Assembly: GCA_035341665.1 (NCBI GenBank)
Contig: DAOQVR010000006.1
Coordinates: 160,499-224,498 of the forward strand
Length of the DNA stretch: 64,000 nucleotides
Reading direction: 5' to 3'
From: DAOQVR01 sp035341665
Lineage (GTDB): Bacteria; Chloroflexota; Anaerolineae; JAAYZQ01
Positions 32,510-41,855 of the stretch are shown piece by piece. The notes beneath the pieces were generated by a model. It ran no database searches. It was not told the DNA's origin and saw only the letters and a program-made list of their open reading frames with translations. The stretch's first letter is position 1; every line of letters starts with the position of its first letter. A program made the position numbers and the translations under genes.

Positions 32510-34162
32510 TCAAACGTGGACGTTTCGCATTGTCTTGTAGGAATTGATCAGCCCGTTGGTCGAAGCGTCATGGGAGGCGAGATGCTCCTCGCCGCGCAAC
32601 TCGGGCAGGATGACCTTGGCGAGCTGCTTGCCCAGCTCGACCCCCCACTGGTCGAACGAGTTGACATCCCAGATTGCGCCCTGCGTAAAGATCTTGTGCT
32701 CATAGAGTGCGATGAGCGAGCCAAGGGTCCCGGGCGTGAGCCTGGGATAGAGAAACGAGTTGGTCGGCCGGTTCCCCGGAAAGGTCTTGGCTGCGACAAG
32801 CGTATCGAGCTCCGGCCCGGTATACCCTGCGGCCATCAGCTCGGCGCGGGCCTCATCCCGGGTGCGGCCCTTCATGAGCGCCTCGGTTTGCGCGAAGTAG
32901 TTGGACAGGAGCAGCGTGTGGTGCTCGCCCAGCGGGTTCTGGCTTTGAGCCGCGGCCAGGAAATCGCAGGGGACCAGTTTGGTCCCCTGGTGGAACAGTT
33001 GATAGAAGGCGTGTTGGCCGTTCGTGCCCGGCTGTCCCCAGATGATCGGGCCGGTCTGATAGTCGATCGCCTCACCGGCGCGCGTGACGCTCTTTCCGTT
33101 GCTCTCCATATCTCCCTGCTGGAGGTAGGAGGATAAGTGCACCAGGTACTGGTCGTATGGGAGGATTGCATGCGATTGCGCCCCGAGGAAGTTGTTGTAC
33201 CAGAGGCCCAGCAAGCCCATGATCACGGGTACGTTTTTTTCGAACGGTGCTGTGCGAAAGTGCTCGTCGACCCGGTAGGCACCCGCCAGCAAAGCCTCGA
33301 AGTTGTCCATGCCCACGTAGAGCGCGATCGACAATCCCACGGCAGACCAGAGCGAGTAGCGCCCGCCGACCCAGTCCCAGAACCCGAACATATTGGCCAC
33401 GTCGATGCCAAAACGCGCGACCTCCTGGGCATTTGTGGACATGGCCGCAAAGTGCCTGGCTACGGCTGGCTCGTCTTTGGCCGCGGCCAGAAACCAGGCT
33501 CGTGCGGAGTGCGCGTTGGCCATCGTCTCCTGGGTGGTAAAAGTCTTGGAGGCCACGAGGAACAGAGCCGTCTCCGGGTTGACGATTCTGAGCGTCTCCA
33601 CCAGGTCGGTACCGTCGACGTTGGAGACAAAGTGCACGCGCAGGCCGGGTTTTCCATAGGGCGTCAGCGCCTCGCATACCATCTTGGGACCCAGGTCTGA
33701 CCCCCCTATGCCGATATTGACAACATCGGTGATCGGCTTGCCGGTATATCCGCCCCAGGCGCCCGAGCGGACGGCTTCGCTGAACGCCCGCATCTTGTCC
33801 AGCACAGCATTGACTTCGGGCATGACGTCCACACCGTCCACCATGATGGGCCGGTTGGAGCGGTTGCGCAGCGCGACGTGCAGGACGGCCCGTTTCTCCG
33901 TGCTGTTGTACTTCTCGCCGGTGAACATGGACTCGATCTTGCCGGCCAGACCGGCCTGGTGTGCGAGGTCGACCAGCAGCCTCAGCGTTTCCCTGGTCAC
34001 ACGGTTCTTGGAGAAGTCGAACAGGATGTCACCCACTCGCAGGGAGAGGTCGTCAAAGCGCCGCGGGTCATTCGCAAACAAGTCGCGCATATGCACGCCG
34101 GCGATCTCCCGCCGGTGCACCTCCAGCGCTTGCCACGCCGACAGGTCAACAGGCCTCGTCAT
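32510..34162 (-). CDS. pgi: Glucose-6-phosphate isomerase
   Basis: 550 residues from ATG 34162 (GGGAGG upstream), matching the long E. coli-type enzyme. Signatures: VNIGIGGSDLGPKMVCEAL, LFLVASKTFTTQETMANA, and near the C-terminus NSFDQWGVELGKQLAKV. Converts glucose 6-phosphate to fructose 6-phosphate. It has its own promoter (34192-34220), placed inside the end of rpiA, so the pgi-gap-ldh-ppk2-pgm-amylase-pgk half can be expressed separately from the pentose/uronate half. Confidence 0.96.
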   Translation of the reverse strand: MTRPVDLSAWQALEVHRREIAGVHMRDLFANDPRRFDDLSLRVGDILFDFSKNRVTRETLRLLVDLAHQAGLAGKIESMFTGEKYNSTEKRAVLHVALRNRSNRPIMVDGVDVMPEVNAVLDKMRAFSEAVRSGAWGGYTGKPITDVVNIGIGGSDLGPKMVCEALTPYGKPGLRVHFVSNVDGTDLVETLRIVNPETALFLVASKTFTTQETMANAHSARAWFLAAAKDEPAVARHFAAMSTNAQEVARFGIDVANMFGFWDWVGGRYSLWSAVGLSIALYVGMDNFEALLAGAYRVDEHFRTAPFEKNVPVIMGLLGLWYNNFLGAQSHAILPYDQYLVHLSSYLQQGDMESNGKSVTRAGEAIDYQTGPIIWGQPGTNGQHAFYQLFHQGTKLVPCDFLAAAQSQNPLGEHHTLLLSNYFAQTEALMKGRTRDEARAELMAAGYTGPELDTLVAAKTFPGNRPTNSFLYPRLTPGTLGSLIALYEHKIFTQGAIWDVNSFDQWGVELGKQLAKVILPELRGEEHLASHDASTNGLINSYKTMRNVHV

Positions 34163-34191
34163 GAACCTCCCTCTTGCGCCCACAAACCACT

Positions 34192-34220
34192 ATTATACGC
34201 CCACCCGGCCTGTATCACAA
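34192..34220 (-). promoter_or_regulatory. Promoter of pgi and downstream glycolytic genes
   Basis: TTGTGA (34220-34215), 17 bp, perfect TATAAT (34197-34192) on the minus strand, about 30 bp before the pgi ATG and overlapping the last codons of rpiA. Confidence 0.7.
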
Positions 34221-34945
34221 GAATGGGGCGGGGTCTCCCAGCCCAGCTCGGCTTCCCGCTGCTTCAGGTGCCGGATGCCCTGGGCGCCAGCCACGATCAC
34301 GTCGCTCGCCAGCCCAAGGAATAGCCCGTGGGCTACGATGCCTGTCCGGGCATCCATCCGGGCGCCCAGTCCCACCGGATCGCCGATCGGTCCAAAGTCA
34401 GCGTCCAGGATCAGATTTCCGTGGTCTGTGACGAACGGCTCGCCGCGCTCGCCCGGCCGCAGTCGCACCCGGGCCCCCAGAGACTCCAGGTAGGCAGCCT
34501 GTGTCCGCCAGCCGAAAGGGATGACCTCTACGGGCACCGCCCAACGGGTGCCCAGAACTGGTGACAGTTTGGACTCGTCCACGATGATGATCTCGCGGAG
34601 ACTGGCCTGGGCGACGAGCTTTTCGCGCAGCAAGGCACCCCCGCCACCCTTTATCAAGTTCAAGGCCGGGTCGACCTCATCCGCGCCGTCAAAGGTCAAA
34701 TCGATCACAGGATGGTCTTCAAGAGTAGTGAGGGGAATGCCAACGTGCGCTGCTTCGGCCGCGATAGCGTGCGAGCAGGGGATAGCCACGATGTCCGCCA
34801 GCTCACCGCGGGCAAGTTGCTGGCCCAAGCCACGCACCGCCAAGGTGGCGGTGCTCCCGGCCCCGAGGCCCAAGACCATGCCCGGCCGGATGTAGGTGAG
34901 AACCCGATCGGCCGCCTGCTGCTTATACACCTGTGCCGACGCCAT
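34193..34945 (-). CDS. rpiA: Ribose-5-phosphate isomerase A
   Basis: 250 residues from ATG 34945, preceded by a GGGATAGAGG sequence. Family motifs: VLGLGAGSTATLAV, LTFDGADEVDPALNLIKGGG (catalytic region) and IIIVDESKLSPVLG. Interconverts ribose 5-phosphate and ribulose 5-phosphate. Placed between tal and pgi, forming with rpe (41.0 kb) a near-complete non-oxidative pentose phosphate set; transketolase is not in the window. Confidence 0.95.
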   Translation of the reverse strand: MASAQVYKQQAADRVLTYIRPGMVLGLGAGSTATLAVRGLGQQLARGELADIVAIPCSHAIAAEAAHVGIPLTTLEDHPVIDLTFDGADEVDPALNLIKGGGGALLREKLVAQASLREIIIVDESKLSPVLGTRWAVPVEVIPFGWRTQAAYLESLGARVRLRPGERGEPFVTDHGNLILDADFGPIGDPVGLGARMDARTGIVAHGLFLGLASDVIVAGAQGIRHLKQREAELGWETPPHSCDTGRVGV

Positions 34946-35000
34946 GCGCACCTCTATCCCTTTGCTCGATGGGCGAATGCCTCCGACCGAGCCCTCTACC

Positions 35001-36125
35001 TCACGCCAGAGCCTTCCGACGACTTGCCTCCACGGCATCGAGCAGGGCGGTGAAGGCATCTGCGAAGGATCTGACCCCCTCCTGTTCCAGCTCGCCGGTT
35101 ACGGTATAGAGCGAGACGCCGAGCTTCTCCAGTTCGGCGATCTGCTGCCTGGCCTCGTCCACCCTCTCCGTGAGGCTGCCGGGGCATACCCTCCCGTGGT
35201 CGAGGAACGCGGCCAGCGTCGCAGGTGGCACGGTGTTGACGGTATGTGGGCCGATCAACTCGTCGACGTAGAGCACATCGCTGTACGCCTTGTTCTTGGT
35301 GCCGGTTGATGCCCAAAGGGGTCGCTGCACACGCGCCCCCTTGGCTTGGAGGCGGAGGAATCGCGGGCCGTCGAAAACCTCCTGGAAGCCGGCATAGGCC
35401 AGCTTGGCATTGGCGACGGCGGCCTTGCCCAGGAGGCTCGCGGCTTGGTCCGCCTGCGCGCCGCCGAGCTCGATCATGCGAGCCAGGAGGCCGTCGATCT
35501 TGGTATCTACGCGGGAGACGAAGAAAGACGCCACCGAGGCAACCAGGTCGAGGGGGAGCCCATCCGCGGCACGCCTCTCCAGCCCCCTCAGGTAGGCATC
35601 TATGACCCCCGAATAGCGCTCAATGGAGAAGATCAGCGTGGCGTTGACGTTGATGCCTGCGGCGATGGCACCGGTGATCGCCGGCAGACCCGCCCATGTG
35701 GCGGGGATCTTGATCATCAGGTTGGGCCTGTTGACGCGTCCCCAGATCCACTTGGCGGCGGCCAGTGTCCCCTCGGTATCCTGGGCCAGATATGGGTTCA
35801 CCTCAAGGCTGACGTAACCGTCGCCGCCCTTGCTGTGCTCGTACATTGGCCGGAAGAGGTCCGCGGCCCGCTGGATATCCTCGATCGCAAGCTGCCAGAA
35901 GATCTCCTCGGCGCTCCTGCCGGTCTTCGCCAGCGGCAGCAGTCCGGCGTCATAGTCCTGCGACCTGACGATTGCGTTCATGAAAATCGTGGGGTTGGAG
36001 GTGACGCCGCGGATCTCGCCCCGGGCGATCATGCTCGCCAACTCCCCGTCATCCAGCAGGCCACGCTGGATGTTGTCATACCAGATCGACTGGCCAGCTT
36101 GGTAAAGCTGCTGTGCTGCATTCAT
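35001..36125 (-). CDS. tal: Transaldolase
   Basis: 374 residues from ATG 36125 (GGGAGAGAAG upstream). MIARGEIRGVTSNPTIFMNA near the N-terminus, LMIKIPATWAGLPAI with the Schiff-base lysine, and NVNATLIFSIERYSGVIDAY are diagnostic; the length fits the longer Tal class of actinobacteria and cyanobacteria. Transfers dihydroxyacetone units between sugar phosphates. Sits 55 bp before rpiA and 142 bp after kdgK. Confidence 0.95.
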   Translation of the reverse strand: MNAAQQLYQAGQSIWYDNIQRGLLDDGELASMIARGEIRGVTSNPTIFMNAIVRSQDYDAGLLPLAKTGRSAEEIFWQLAIEDIQRAADLFRPMYEHSKGGDGYVSLEVNPYLAQDTEGTLAAAKWIWGRVNRPNLMIKIPATWAGLPAITGAIAAGINVNATLIFSIERYSGVIDAYLRGLERRAADGLPLDLVASVASFFVSRVDTKIDGLLARMIELGGAQADQAASLLGKAAVANAKLAYAGFQEVFDGPRFLRLQAKGARVQRPLWASTGTKNKAYSDVLYVDELIGPHTVNTVPPATLAAFLDHGRVCPGSLTERVDEARQQIAELEKLGVSLYTVTGELEQEGVRSFADAFTALLDAVEASRRKALA

Positions 36126-36267
36126 GTAGGCTTCTCTCCCATCACCTGGTCCACGGCTCGCAATGCGCGATGCGGGCCGGGAGGTACGGCCCGCCACCGT
36201 GCATTGGTCCTTGTGGTCATCACCGGCGCCCTCAGAAGCGAGTCGCGGCTTGGTGCCCATGCCCAAC

Positions 36268-37350
36268 TCAGCGCTGGATCCGCGCTGACCCGCCCTTGGC
36301 GAACGCTTTCACCTGCTCCACCGTTGCCATCGTCGTGTCGCCGGGGAACGTGGTCAGCAGTGCGCCGTGTGCCCAGCCCAGGTTAACCGCTTCCTGCTCC
36401 GATGCGCCGGTCAGCAGACCGTAGAAGAATCCGGAAGCATAGCCGTCGCCGCCGCCGACGCGGTCGAGCACATCCAGCTCGCAGGTGGGCGCCTGGTAGG
36501 TCGTCCCGTTTATCCACGCCACGGCGCTCCAGCTGTGCCGGTTCGTCGAGTGCACCTCGCGCAGTGTCGTTGCCACGATTTTGACGTTCGGGTACCTGTC
36601 TGTCACTTTGTCGATCATGCCGAAGAAGACGCTCGGATCGAGCTTCGACTTGGCCGCGACCTCCGGCCCAGCAATTCCGAGGCCCATCTGTAGGTCCTCT
36701 TCGTTGCCGACGATCACGTCCACGTTCTCCACAATGCGCCTGAGCACCCTGAGGGCGACCTCGTGTCCCCCCCACAGGTTCCAGAGCTTGGCACGGTAGT
36801 TCAGGTCAATGGATGTGACTGCACCGGCCGCCTTGGCTGCCTTCATGCCCTCGACTATCAGCTCTCCCGTGGTCTCAGACAGCGCGGCGAAGATGCCACC
36901 GCTGTGCAACCAACGCACACCGCCGGCCAGGATCTTGCCCCAGTCAAAGTCCCCAGGCTTGAGCTGTGCGCCGGCTTCGTTTCCCCGGTTGTAGAAGACG
37001 ACCGGGGCACGCACACCCTGGCCCCGGTCGCTGTAGACGGTTGCCATATTGGGGCCAGTCACGCCGTTGTGCTCAAAGTACTTGTAGAAGGGGGTGACCC
37101 CCATGGCTTTCACACGCTCGGCGATCAGGTGACCGATCGGATAGTCCACCATCGCCGTGACGATGCCCGTCCGCAGGCGGAAACAGTCCGCGAGGTTCGC
37201 CGCGACGTTGAACTCGCCGCCGCTGACGTGAATGTCGCAGTGGGTAGCCTTCCGGAAGGGAATCACCCCAGGGTCCAGGCGATGGACCAGGGCGCCAAGG
37301 GACACCAGGTCCAGTGCACCCTCGCTTTTCAAGTTGATGCCGTAGCTCAT
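36268..37350 (-). CDS. kdgK: PfkB-family sugar kinase, probable 2-keto-3-deoxygluconate kinase
   Basis: 360 residues, ribokinase/PfkB fold: substrate region HVSGGEFNVAANLADCFRL and C-terminal anion-hole/catalytic motif LDRVGGGDGYASGFFYGLL, where the Asp is the base. Similarity in style to KdgK, and the neighbours uxaC and a mannonate-type SDR, favour 2-keto-3-deoxygluconate as substrate, giving KDPG. A KDPG aldolase is not in the window. The ATG overlaps the stop of the LarA-like gene (ATGA), so both are translationally coupled. Confidence 0.82.
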   Translation of the reverse strand: MSYGINLKSEGALDLVSLGALVHRLDPGVIPFRKATHCDIHVSGGEFNVAANLADCFRLRTGIVTAMVDYPIGHLIAERVKAMGVTPFYKYFEHNGVTGPNMATVYSDRGQGVRAPVVFYNRGNEAGAQLKPGDFDWGKILAGGVRWLHSGGIFAALSETTGELIVEGMKAAKAAGAVTSIDLNYRAKLWNLWGGHEVALRVLRRIVENVDVIVGNEEDLQMGLGIAGPEVAAKSKLDPSVFFGMIDKVTDRYPNVKIVATTLREVHSTNRHSWSAVAWINGTTYQAPTCELDVLDRVGGGDGYASGFFYGLLTGASEQEAVNLGWAHGALLTTFPGDTTMATVEQVKAFAKGGSARIQR

Positions 37351-38615
37351 CGTGTTTCGCTCCTCACTTTATATAGCATCTCGCCAGCCTTGGCGACGTA
37401 CAGGATGCCTTCGTCCTCGCGGTTCTGCCAGTCAGCCGGGTCTATCGTGGCCGGGTCCCGGTACCGCAGGTTCAGCTTGGCACACTCCTCGGGCGGGAGC
37501 ATGCTCGCCAATGTCAGTCTGACGTTGGGCTTTTCGACCGCGCCGTCCATCACGCCAGAGCCGCGCACGTGCGTGCAGTGCGCCAGTGCACCGAGCGGCA
37601 GGTGCTTGTACTTTTCCCAGTCGGCCAGGAAGTAGGGCAGGATATGGTAGCCCGCCTCGTAGATGTACTTGCCGTGAACGGGACTCACCACGTCCAGGTG
37701 CGGGGCGTAGATGATGAGCTCCCCGCCCACTTCTACCACAGGCTCCAGCTTGTACATGCACTTGCCCGCCGTCCACAATTCGTCGTACATCGGCGGGCAG
37801 GTGGAAAGCACGCTCTTGTACGCATGATCGCACCATTTGATGTGCCGTTGCGACGACACGTCTGCGGCTGCGCTCCAGGTTTCGTACACGTCGCCGATGA
37901 GCAACCCGGAGAGGTCATGTCCTGCAACGATCAGCGCGGCAAGCGTGACCGGCGTCTTCAGGCGATGCGCCGCCGCATGGATCACAGCCCGCACAGGCGT
38001 ATCCTTGATGCCGATGGTGCCAAGCACCGTCGCGAGAGCGCCCAGCCAATGGGTGGCGTTGATCACGTCCGGGCCCGAGATACCGGGGAAGAAGTACTTG
38101 GCACCGCCGGAGAAGCCGACCACCTCGTGGGGGAATGTCGGGCCCAAGATGAGGATGTGGTCGTGCTCCAAGACGGCCTTGTTGATGCGTATGTTGATCT
38201 CGGCCGGCAGTGAGCAGTGGTAGCTCGTGCCGGCAAGATGCTTGATCTCGTCCTGATCCATTACCCCGAGCGACACGAGTGCCGAGGGATCATCCCAAGC
38301 GTGGTTGAGGAGGCCCACGCGCTTGTAGGTTGTGGCGCGTTCCTCAGCAGTGATGCCGACCAGGTGGTTCAGGCCCTCTTCGGAGTACCCGGGGTGAGTC
38401 CCCAGCGCGACCATGAAGTTCAGCGCGCGCGCATCGTGCAGGACCTCGACAAGCATGCGGAAAAGCTCGGGCAGCGGCGACGAGCGGGTGTGGTCGGGAA
38501 TGAGCACCAGCACCTTCTGCCCCGCGAAGCGGCCGCCAAGGCCGTCCGTCAGGGCACGCAGGACGGCATCGTGCGTCAGGAGTCCGCTTTCAGCGATCGC
38601 TTGGGCGATAGCCAT
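37347..38615 (-). CDS. LarA-homologue (DUF2088), probable hydroxy-acid or sugar-acid epimerase
   Basis: 422 residues. LarA features: VLVLIPDHTRSSPLPELFRM (DxTR loop), VALGTHPGYSEE (His), and VVGFSGGAKYFFPGISGPDV, which holds the Lys of the nickel-pincer region. LarA is lactate racemase using a nickel-pincer nucleotide; homologues racemise or epimerise many 2-hydroxy acids. Position between kdgK (overlapping) and an SDR/uxaC pair suggests a sugar acid such as an aldonate as substrate. No larB, larC or larE gene for cofactor synthesis is in the window. Family call strong, substrate inferred. Confidence 0.85.
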   Translation of the reverse strand: MAIAQAIAESGLLTHDAVLRALTDGLGGRFAGQKVLVLIPDHTRSSPLPELFRMLVEVLHDARALNFMVALGTHPGYSEEGLNHLVGITAEERATTYKRVGLLNHAWDDPSALVSLGVMDQDEIKHLAGTSYHCSLPAEINIRINKAVLEHDHILILGPTFPHEVVGFSGGAKYFFPGISGPDVINATHWLGALATVLGTIGIKDTPVRAVIHAAAHRLKTPVTLAALIVAGHDLSGLLIGDVYETWSAAADVSSQRHIKWCDHAYKSVLSTCPPMYDELWTAGKCMYKLEPVVEVGGELIIYAPHLDVVSPVHGKYIYEAGYHILPYFLADWEKYKHLPLGALAHCTHVRGSGVMDGAVEKPNVRLTLASMLPPEECAKLNLRYRDPATIDPADWQNREDEGILYVAKAGEMLYKVRSETR

Positions 38616-38628
38616 GGTCCGATCCTCT

Positions 38629-39462
38629 CTATACCCCGGCGTACGCCGAAAAGCCGCCGTCTACCGGCACCGTGATGCCCGTGACAAAGGAAGAGGCCGG
38701 CGAGAGAAGCCAGAGGATGCAGCCTAGCAGGTCTTCAGGGTTGCCGAGCCGCCCCATCGGCGTGTGATCGATGATCCTCTGGCCGCGGGCGGTCCACGCA
38801 CCGGTGTCTTTGTCGATCAGGAGAAAGCGGTTTTGCTCGCCCAAGAAGAAGCCAGGCGCAATCGCGTTGACCCGGATCCGGCTCGAGTAGTTCTGTGCCA
38901 GGTACGTGGCCAGCCAGGCCGTGAAGTTGGAGACCGCCGCCTTGGCTGCGGAGTAGGCGGCGATGTTCGTAAGGGGGCGGTAGGCGTTCATGGAGGAATA
39001 GTTCAGAATCACCCCTTCGCCCGTCTCGACGAACTGCTTGGCGAGGACCTGGCAGGGCATAAAAGTCCCCAGGATGTTCAGGTCGAGCACAAAGCGCAGG
39101 CCTTCCTCCGGAATGTCAAAGAAGCTCATGGTTGGGTTCACCGTGGCCCGTGGGCTGTTGCCGCCCGCGGCGTTGACCAGGCCATGGAGCGTTCCAAACC
39201 GCTTCTTGATGGCCTCGCCGGCTGCCTCCAGGCTGTCTCGCTTCATCACGTTCGTCTCGAGCGCGTCGACTTGATCCGCGCGCGACCCCAGGCGCTCCTT
39301 GATTGCATCCACCCCGCCCAGCCTGAGGTCGAGGATCATGACGTTCGCGCCACAGCCGGCGAGCGCGACGACCACATCGCCACCCAGCGCCCCGGCGCCG
39401 CCGGTCACTGCGAAGGTCTTGCCGGTCAAATCGTACATCCTCATCAGTTCCTGCAGATCCAT
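38629..39462 (-). CDS. SDR oxidoreductase, probable fructuronate/mannonate reductase
   Basis: 277 residues from ATG 39462 with GGGAGAGGG upstream. NAD(P) motif FAVTGGAGALGGDVVVALAG, NAAGG, and catalytic Ser/Tyr/Lys in YSSMNAYRPLTNIAAYSAAK. In uronate clusters such SDRs replace UxuB and reduce D-fructuronate to D-mannonate; substrate inferred from neighbours uxaC and kdgK. Ends 13 bp before the LarA-like gene. Confidence 0.82.
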   Translation of the reverse strand: MDLQELMRMYDLTGKTFAVTGGAGALGGDVVVALAGCGANVMILDLRLGGVDAIKERLGSRADQVDALETNVMKRDSLEAAGEAIKKRFGTLHGLVNAAGGNSPRATVNPTMSFFDIPEEGLRFVLDLNILGTFMPCQVLAKQFVETGEGVILNYSSMNAYRPLTNIAAYSAAKAAVSNFTAWLATYLAQNYSSRIRVNAIAPGFFLGEQNRFLLIDKDTGAWTARGQRIIDHTPMGRLGNPEDLLGCILWLLSPASSFVTGITVPVDGGFSAYAGV

Positions 39463-39517
39463 GCGTAGCCCTCTCCCATCGTGTGATATGCTTGCCGCGG
39501 CGAGCCCGTGAGGTACG

Positions 39518-40936
39518 TCACAACTTGAAAGCGCGCCTCGCCAGGCCGTTCGCAAGGTCGGGCGCCATCTCCTCGGCGTCCGCCCTATCAATCAGCCCGC
39601 GCACCACCAATCCCGCCAGCCAGTTGGCCGATGCACGGCGCCATAGGTCGTGCCGTGCCGGGATCGTGAGAAAGGCGCGCGTGTCATCTATGAAACCAAC
39701 CGTGTTGTAGATCCCTGCCGTTTCCATCACCTGGTCGAAGTAGCGCGCCATGCCGTTCGGGCTGTCCTGAAACCACCAGGGCGGGCCCAGCCGGAGCGCC
39801 GGGTAGTGCCCGGCCAGGGGTGCCAGCTCCCGCGAGTAGCTGGTCTCGTCCATGGTAAAGAGGATCATCGTGAGCCGTGGGTCGTTGCCAAAGCGGTCGG
39901 TCAGTGGTTTCAGGTTCCTTACCCACTCGGTCTCTACCGGGATGTCATGCCCCTTGTCTGCGCCGAACTCGCCAAATACCACGGGGTTGTGGTTGCGATA
40001 ACAGCCCGCGTGGAACTGCATGACCAGCCCGTCCTCGGTGCTCATTCGCGCCATCTCGATCGCCATGTACCCCGTGAAGCGCCGCGCGTCTTCGATCGTC
40101 GCCTTGCCAGCCAGGGCCCGGGCAAATATCCTCTCGGCCTCGGCAGGCGACAGCGCCTCGGTGTAGGGTGTCTCCACGCCGCTGTCGGTGGAGGCCGCCC
40201 CCATGCTTTTGAAGAAGGCGCGCCGCTCCTGCAGCGCCGTGATGAGTGCCTTGGATGTGGTGATCTCGCAGCCGGCGACCGCACTCAATGCATCGATATT
40301 CGAGCGCCAGCCGGCAGACAGGAGGTTGGCCACCCCGTCGGGCCGGAAGGTCGGGCGAACCACACCCCGCCATCCAGACTCCCTGATCGCCCTGTGATGC
40401 TCAAGGGAGTCGGCGGCCCCGTCTGTGGTGCACAGCACTTCGATCCTGAAGCGGTCAAAGAGGGCGCGGGGGCGATACTCGGGCTGTGCAAGCTTGTGGA
40501 CCAGCTCGTCGTAGATCGCCTGCGCGGTAGAGCCATCCAGCTTCCGCCGGATGCCAAACACCTCGTGCAGCCCGTGCGCCAACCACAGGCCGCTGGGCGT
40601 CCCGCGAAAGAGGTAGAAGTGCTCCGAAAAGGTCTGCCAGATCTTGCGGTGGTCGGTCTCCACAGGGCTGCCATCTCGGCGTGGGATGCCCAATGCCTCC
40701 AGAGGGACGCCTTGCGAGTAGAGCATCCGGAAGACGTAATGGTCAGGGATGATGAAGAGATCGGCTGGCGTGCCAAAGGTGGCATTCTCATCGGCCAAGA
40801 GCCGCGGATCGACATGGCCGTGCGGCGACACGATGGGCAGGTCTGCCGTGGCGTCGTACAGCTCTCGCGCCACGCGGCGCTGCGAGGCGTCAGGTGCGAA
40901 GTAGCGATCGGGTTCCATGAGTGCTGTTCTCGGCAT
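39518..40936 (-). CDS. uxaC: Glucuronate (uronate) isomerase
   Basis: 472 residues from ATG 40936, chosen because GGAGG lies four bases upstream; the family usually has about 470. LPIVSPHGHVDPRLLADE gives the metal-binding HxH, and SYSRELAPLAGHYPALRLGP and VGFIDDTRAFLTIPARHDLW are conserved near the C-terminus. Isomerises glucuronate to fructuronate and galacturonate to tagaturonate. First dedicated uronate step in the cluster. No uxuA or uxaA dehydratase is visible in the window. Confidence 0.94.
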   Translation of the reverse strand: MPRTALMEPDRYFAPDASQRRVARELYDATADLPIVSPHGHVDPRLLADENATFGTPADLFIIPDHYVFRMLYSQGVPLEALGIPRRDGSPVETDHRKIWQTFSEHFYLFRGTPSGLWLAHGLHEVFGIRRKLDGSTAQAIYDELVHKLAQPEYRPRALFDRFRIEVLCTTDGAADSLEHHRAIRESGWRGVVRPTFRPDGVANLLSAGWRSNIDALSAVAGCEITTSKALITALQERRAFFKSMGAASTDSGVETPYTEALSPAEAERIFARALAGKATIEDARRFTGYMAIEMARMSTEDGLVMQFHAGCYRNHNPVVFGEFGADKGHDIPVETEWVRNLKPLTDRFGNDPRLTMILFTMDETSYSRELAPLAGHYPALRLGPPWWFQDSPNGMARYFDQVMETAGIYNTVGFIDDTRAFLTIPARHDLWRRASANWLAGLVVRGLIDRADAEEMAPDLANGLARRAFKL

Positions 40937-41026
40937 CTCACCTCCGCTGTCCATACTCAATCCGCCAAGCACTAGGCGCGACACGTCGATCGCGAGGCAA
41001 TGGTGACCACGTCTTGGTGGATGGCG

Positions 41027-41704
41027 CTAGCTGGTGCCGGCCGCAGCAGCCCTGATCCGCGAGATGGCTTCCCGGACCCCCTCCCTTGCCCCAAAGACGG
41101 CCGAGCCGGCCACAAGCACGTCTGCGCCGGCCTCGACGACCTGGCGCGCGGTAGCAATGCCGATTCCCCCGTCCACTGCCAGGTCGGCCTTGGAGCCAAT
41201 CTCGTCGAGCATGGCACGCACTCGGCGAAGCCTGGGCAACGAGCCCTTCAGGAAGGACTGCCCCCCAAAGCCGGGGTTCACGCTCATCAGTACGATGAGG
41301 TCCACGTCGGGAAGGATCTCTTCCAGCGCGACGAGCGGGGTCGCCGGGTTCAGGCTCACTCCGCTCCTGCAGCCCATCTCCCTAATCTGAGTCACGGTTC
41401 GATTCAAATGGGGGCACGTCTCGACGTGTACGGTCAGGCTGTCTGCGCCTGCCTGATAGAATGCGGCCAGATGCCGTTCGGGCGAGGAGATCATCAAGTG
41501 CACCTCCAGCGGCAGTGATGTGACCTTGCGCAGAGCCTCCACGACGAGTGGCCCCAAGGTGATATTCGGCACAAAGTGCCCGTCCATGACGTCAAAGTGG
41601 ATGCAGTCGGCACCTGCCGCTTCTGCCTCAGCCACCTGCTGCCCGAGCCGGCTCATGTCTGCGGACAGAATGGACGGCGCTATCCTGATCCTGCGTGTCT
41701 CCAT
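41027..41704 (-). CDS. rpe: Ribulose-phosphate 3-epimerase
   Basis: 225 residues, TIM barrel. IRIAPSILSADMSRLGQQVA, HFDVMDGHFVPNITLGPLVV, HLMISSPERH, VLMSVNPGFGGQSF and LAVDGGIGIATARQVVEAGA are all diagnostic. Interconverts ribulose 5-phosphate and xylulose 5-phosphate. First gene of the fourteen-gene carbohydrate row; no clear promoter was seen in the 151 bp upstream. Confidence 0.96.
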   Translation of the reverse strand: METRRIRIAPSILSADMSRLGQQVAEAEAAGADCIHFDVMDGHFVPNITLGPLVVEALRKVTSLPLEVHLMISSPERHLAAFYQAGADSLTVHVETCPHLNRTVTQIREMGCRSGVSLNPATPLVALEEILPDVDLIVLMSVNPGFGGQSFLKGSLPRLRRVRAMLDEIGSKADLAVDGGIGIATARQVVEAGADVLVAGSAVFGAREGVREAISRIRAAAAGTS

Positions 41705-41855
41705 GTGGTTCTCCCCATTGGCAACGGACCCTACCCCATTTGCCTGCTCTCCCGTCCGCCACAGCGGCGACGGGGCGATCCGCTTTCGCTCACCACCCTG
41801 CGAGAGGCTGGGCCCGGCTCATTCGAGGCTCCCCGAGGAAGCTTTCGCTTGCCGG

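Noticed and set aside
36268..36288. Hairpin TCAGCGC/GCGCTGA at the kdgK stop
   Set aside because: Seven-bp stem without a T-run, overlapping coding sequence; not convincing as a terminator.
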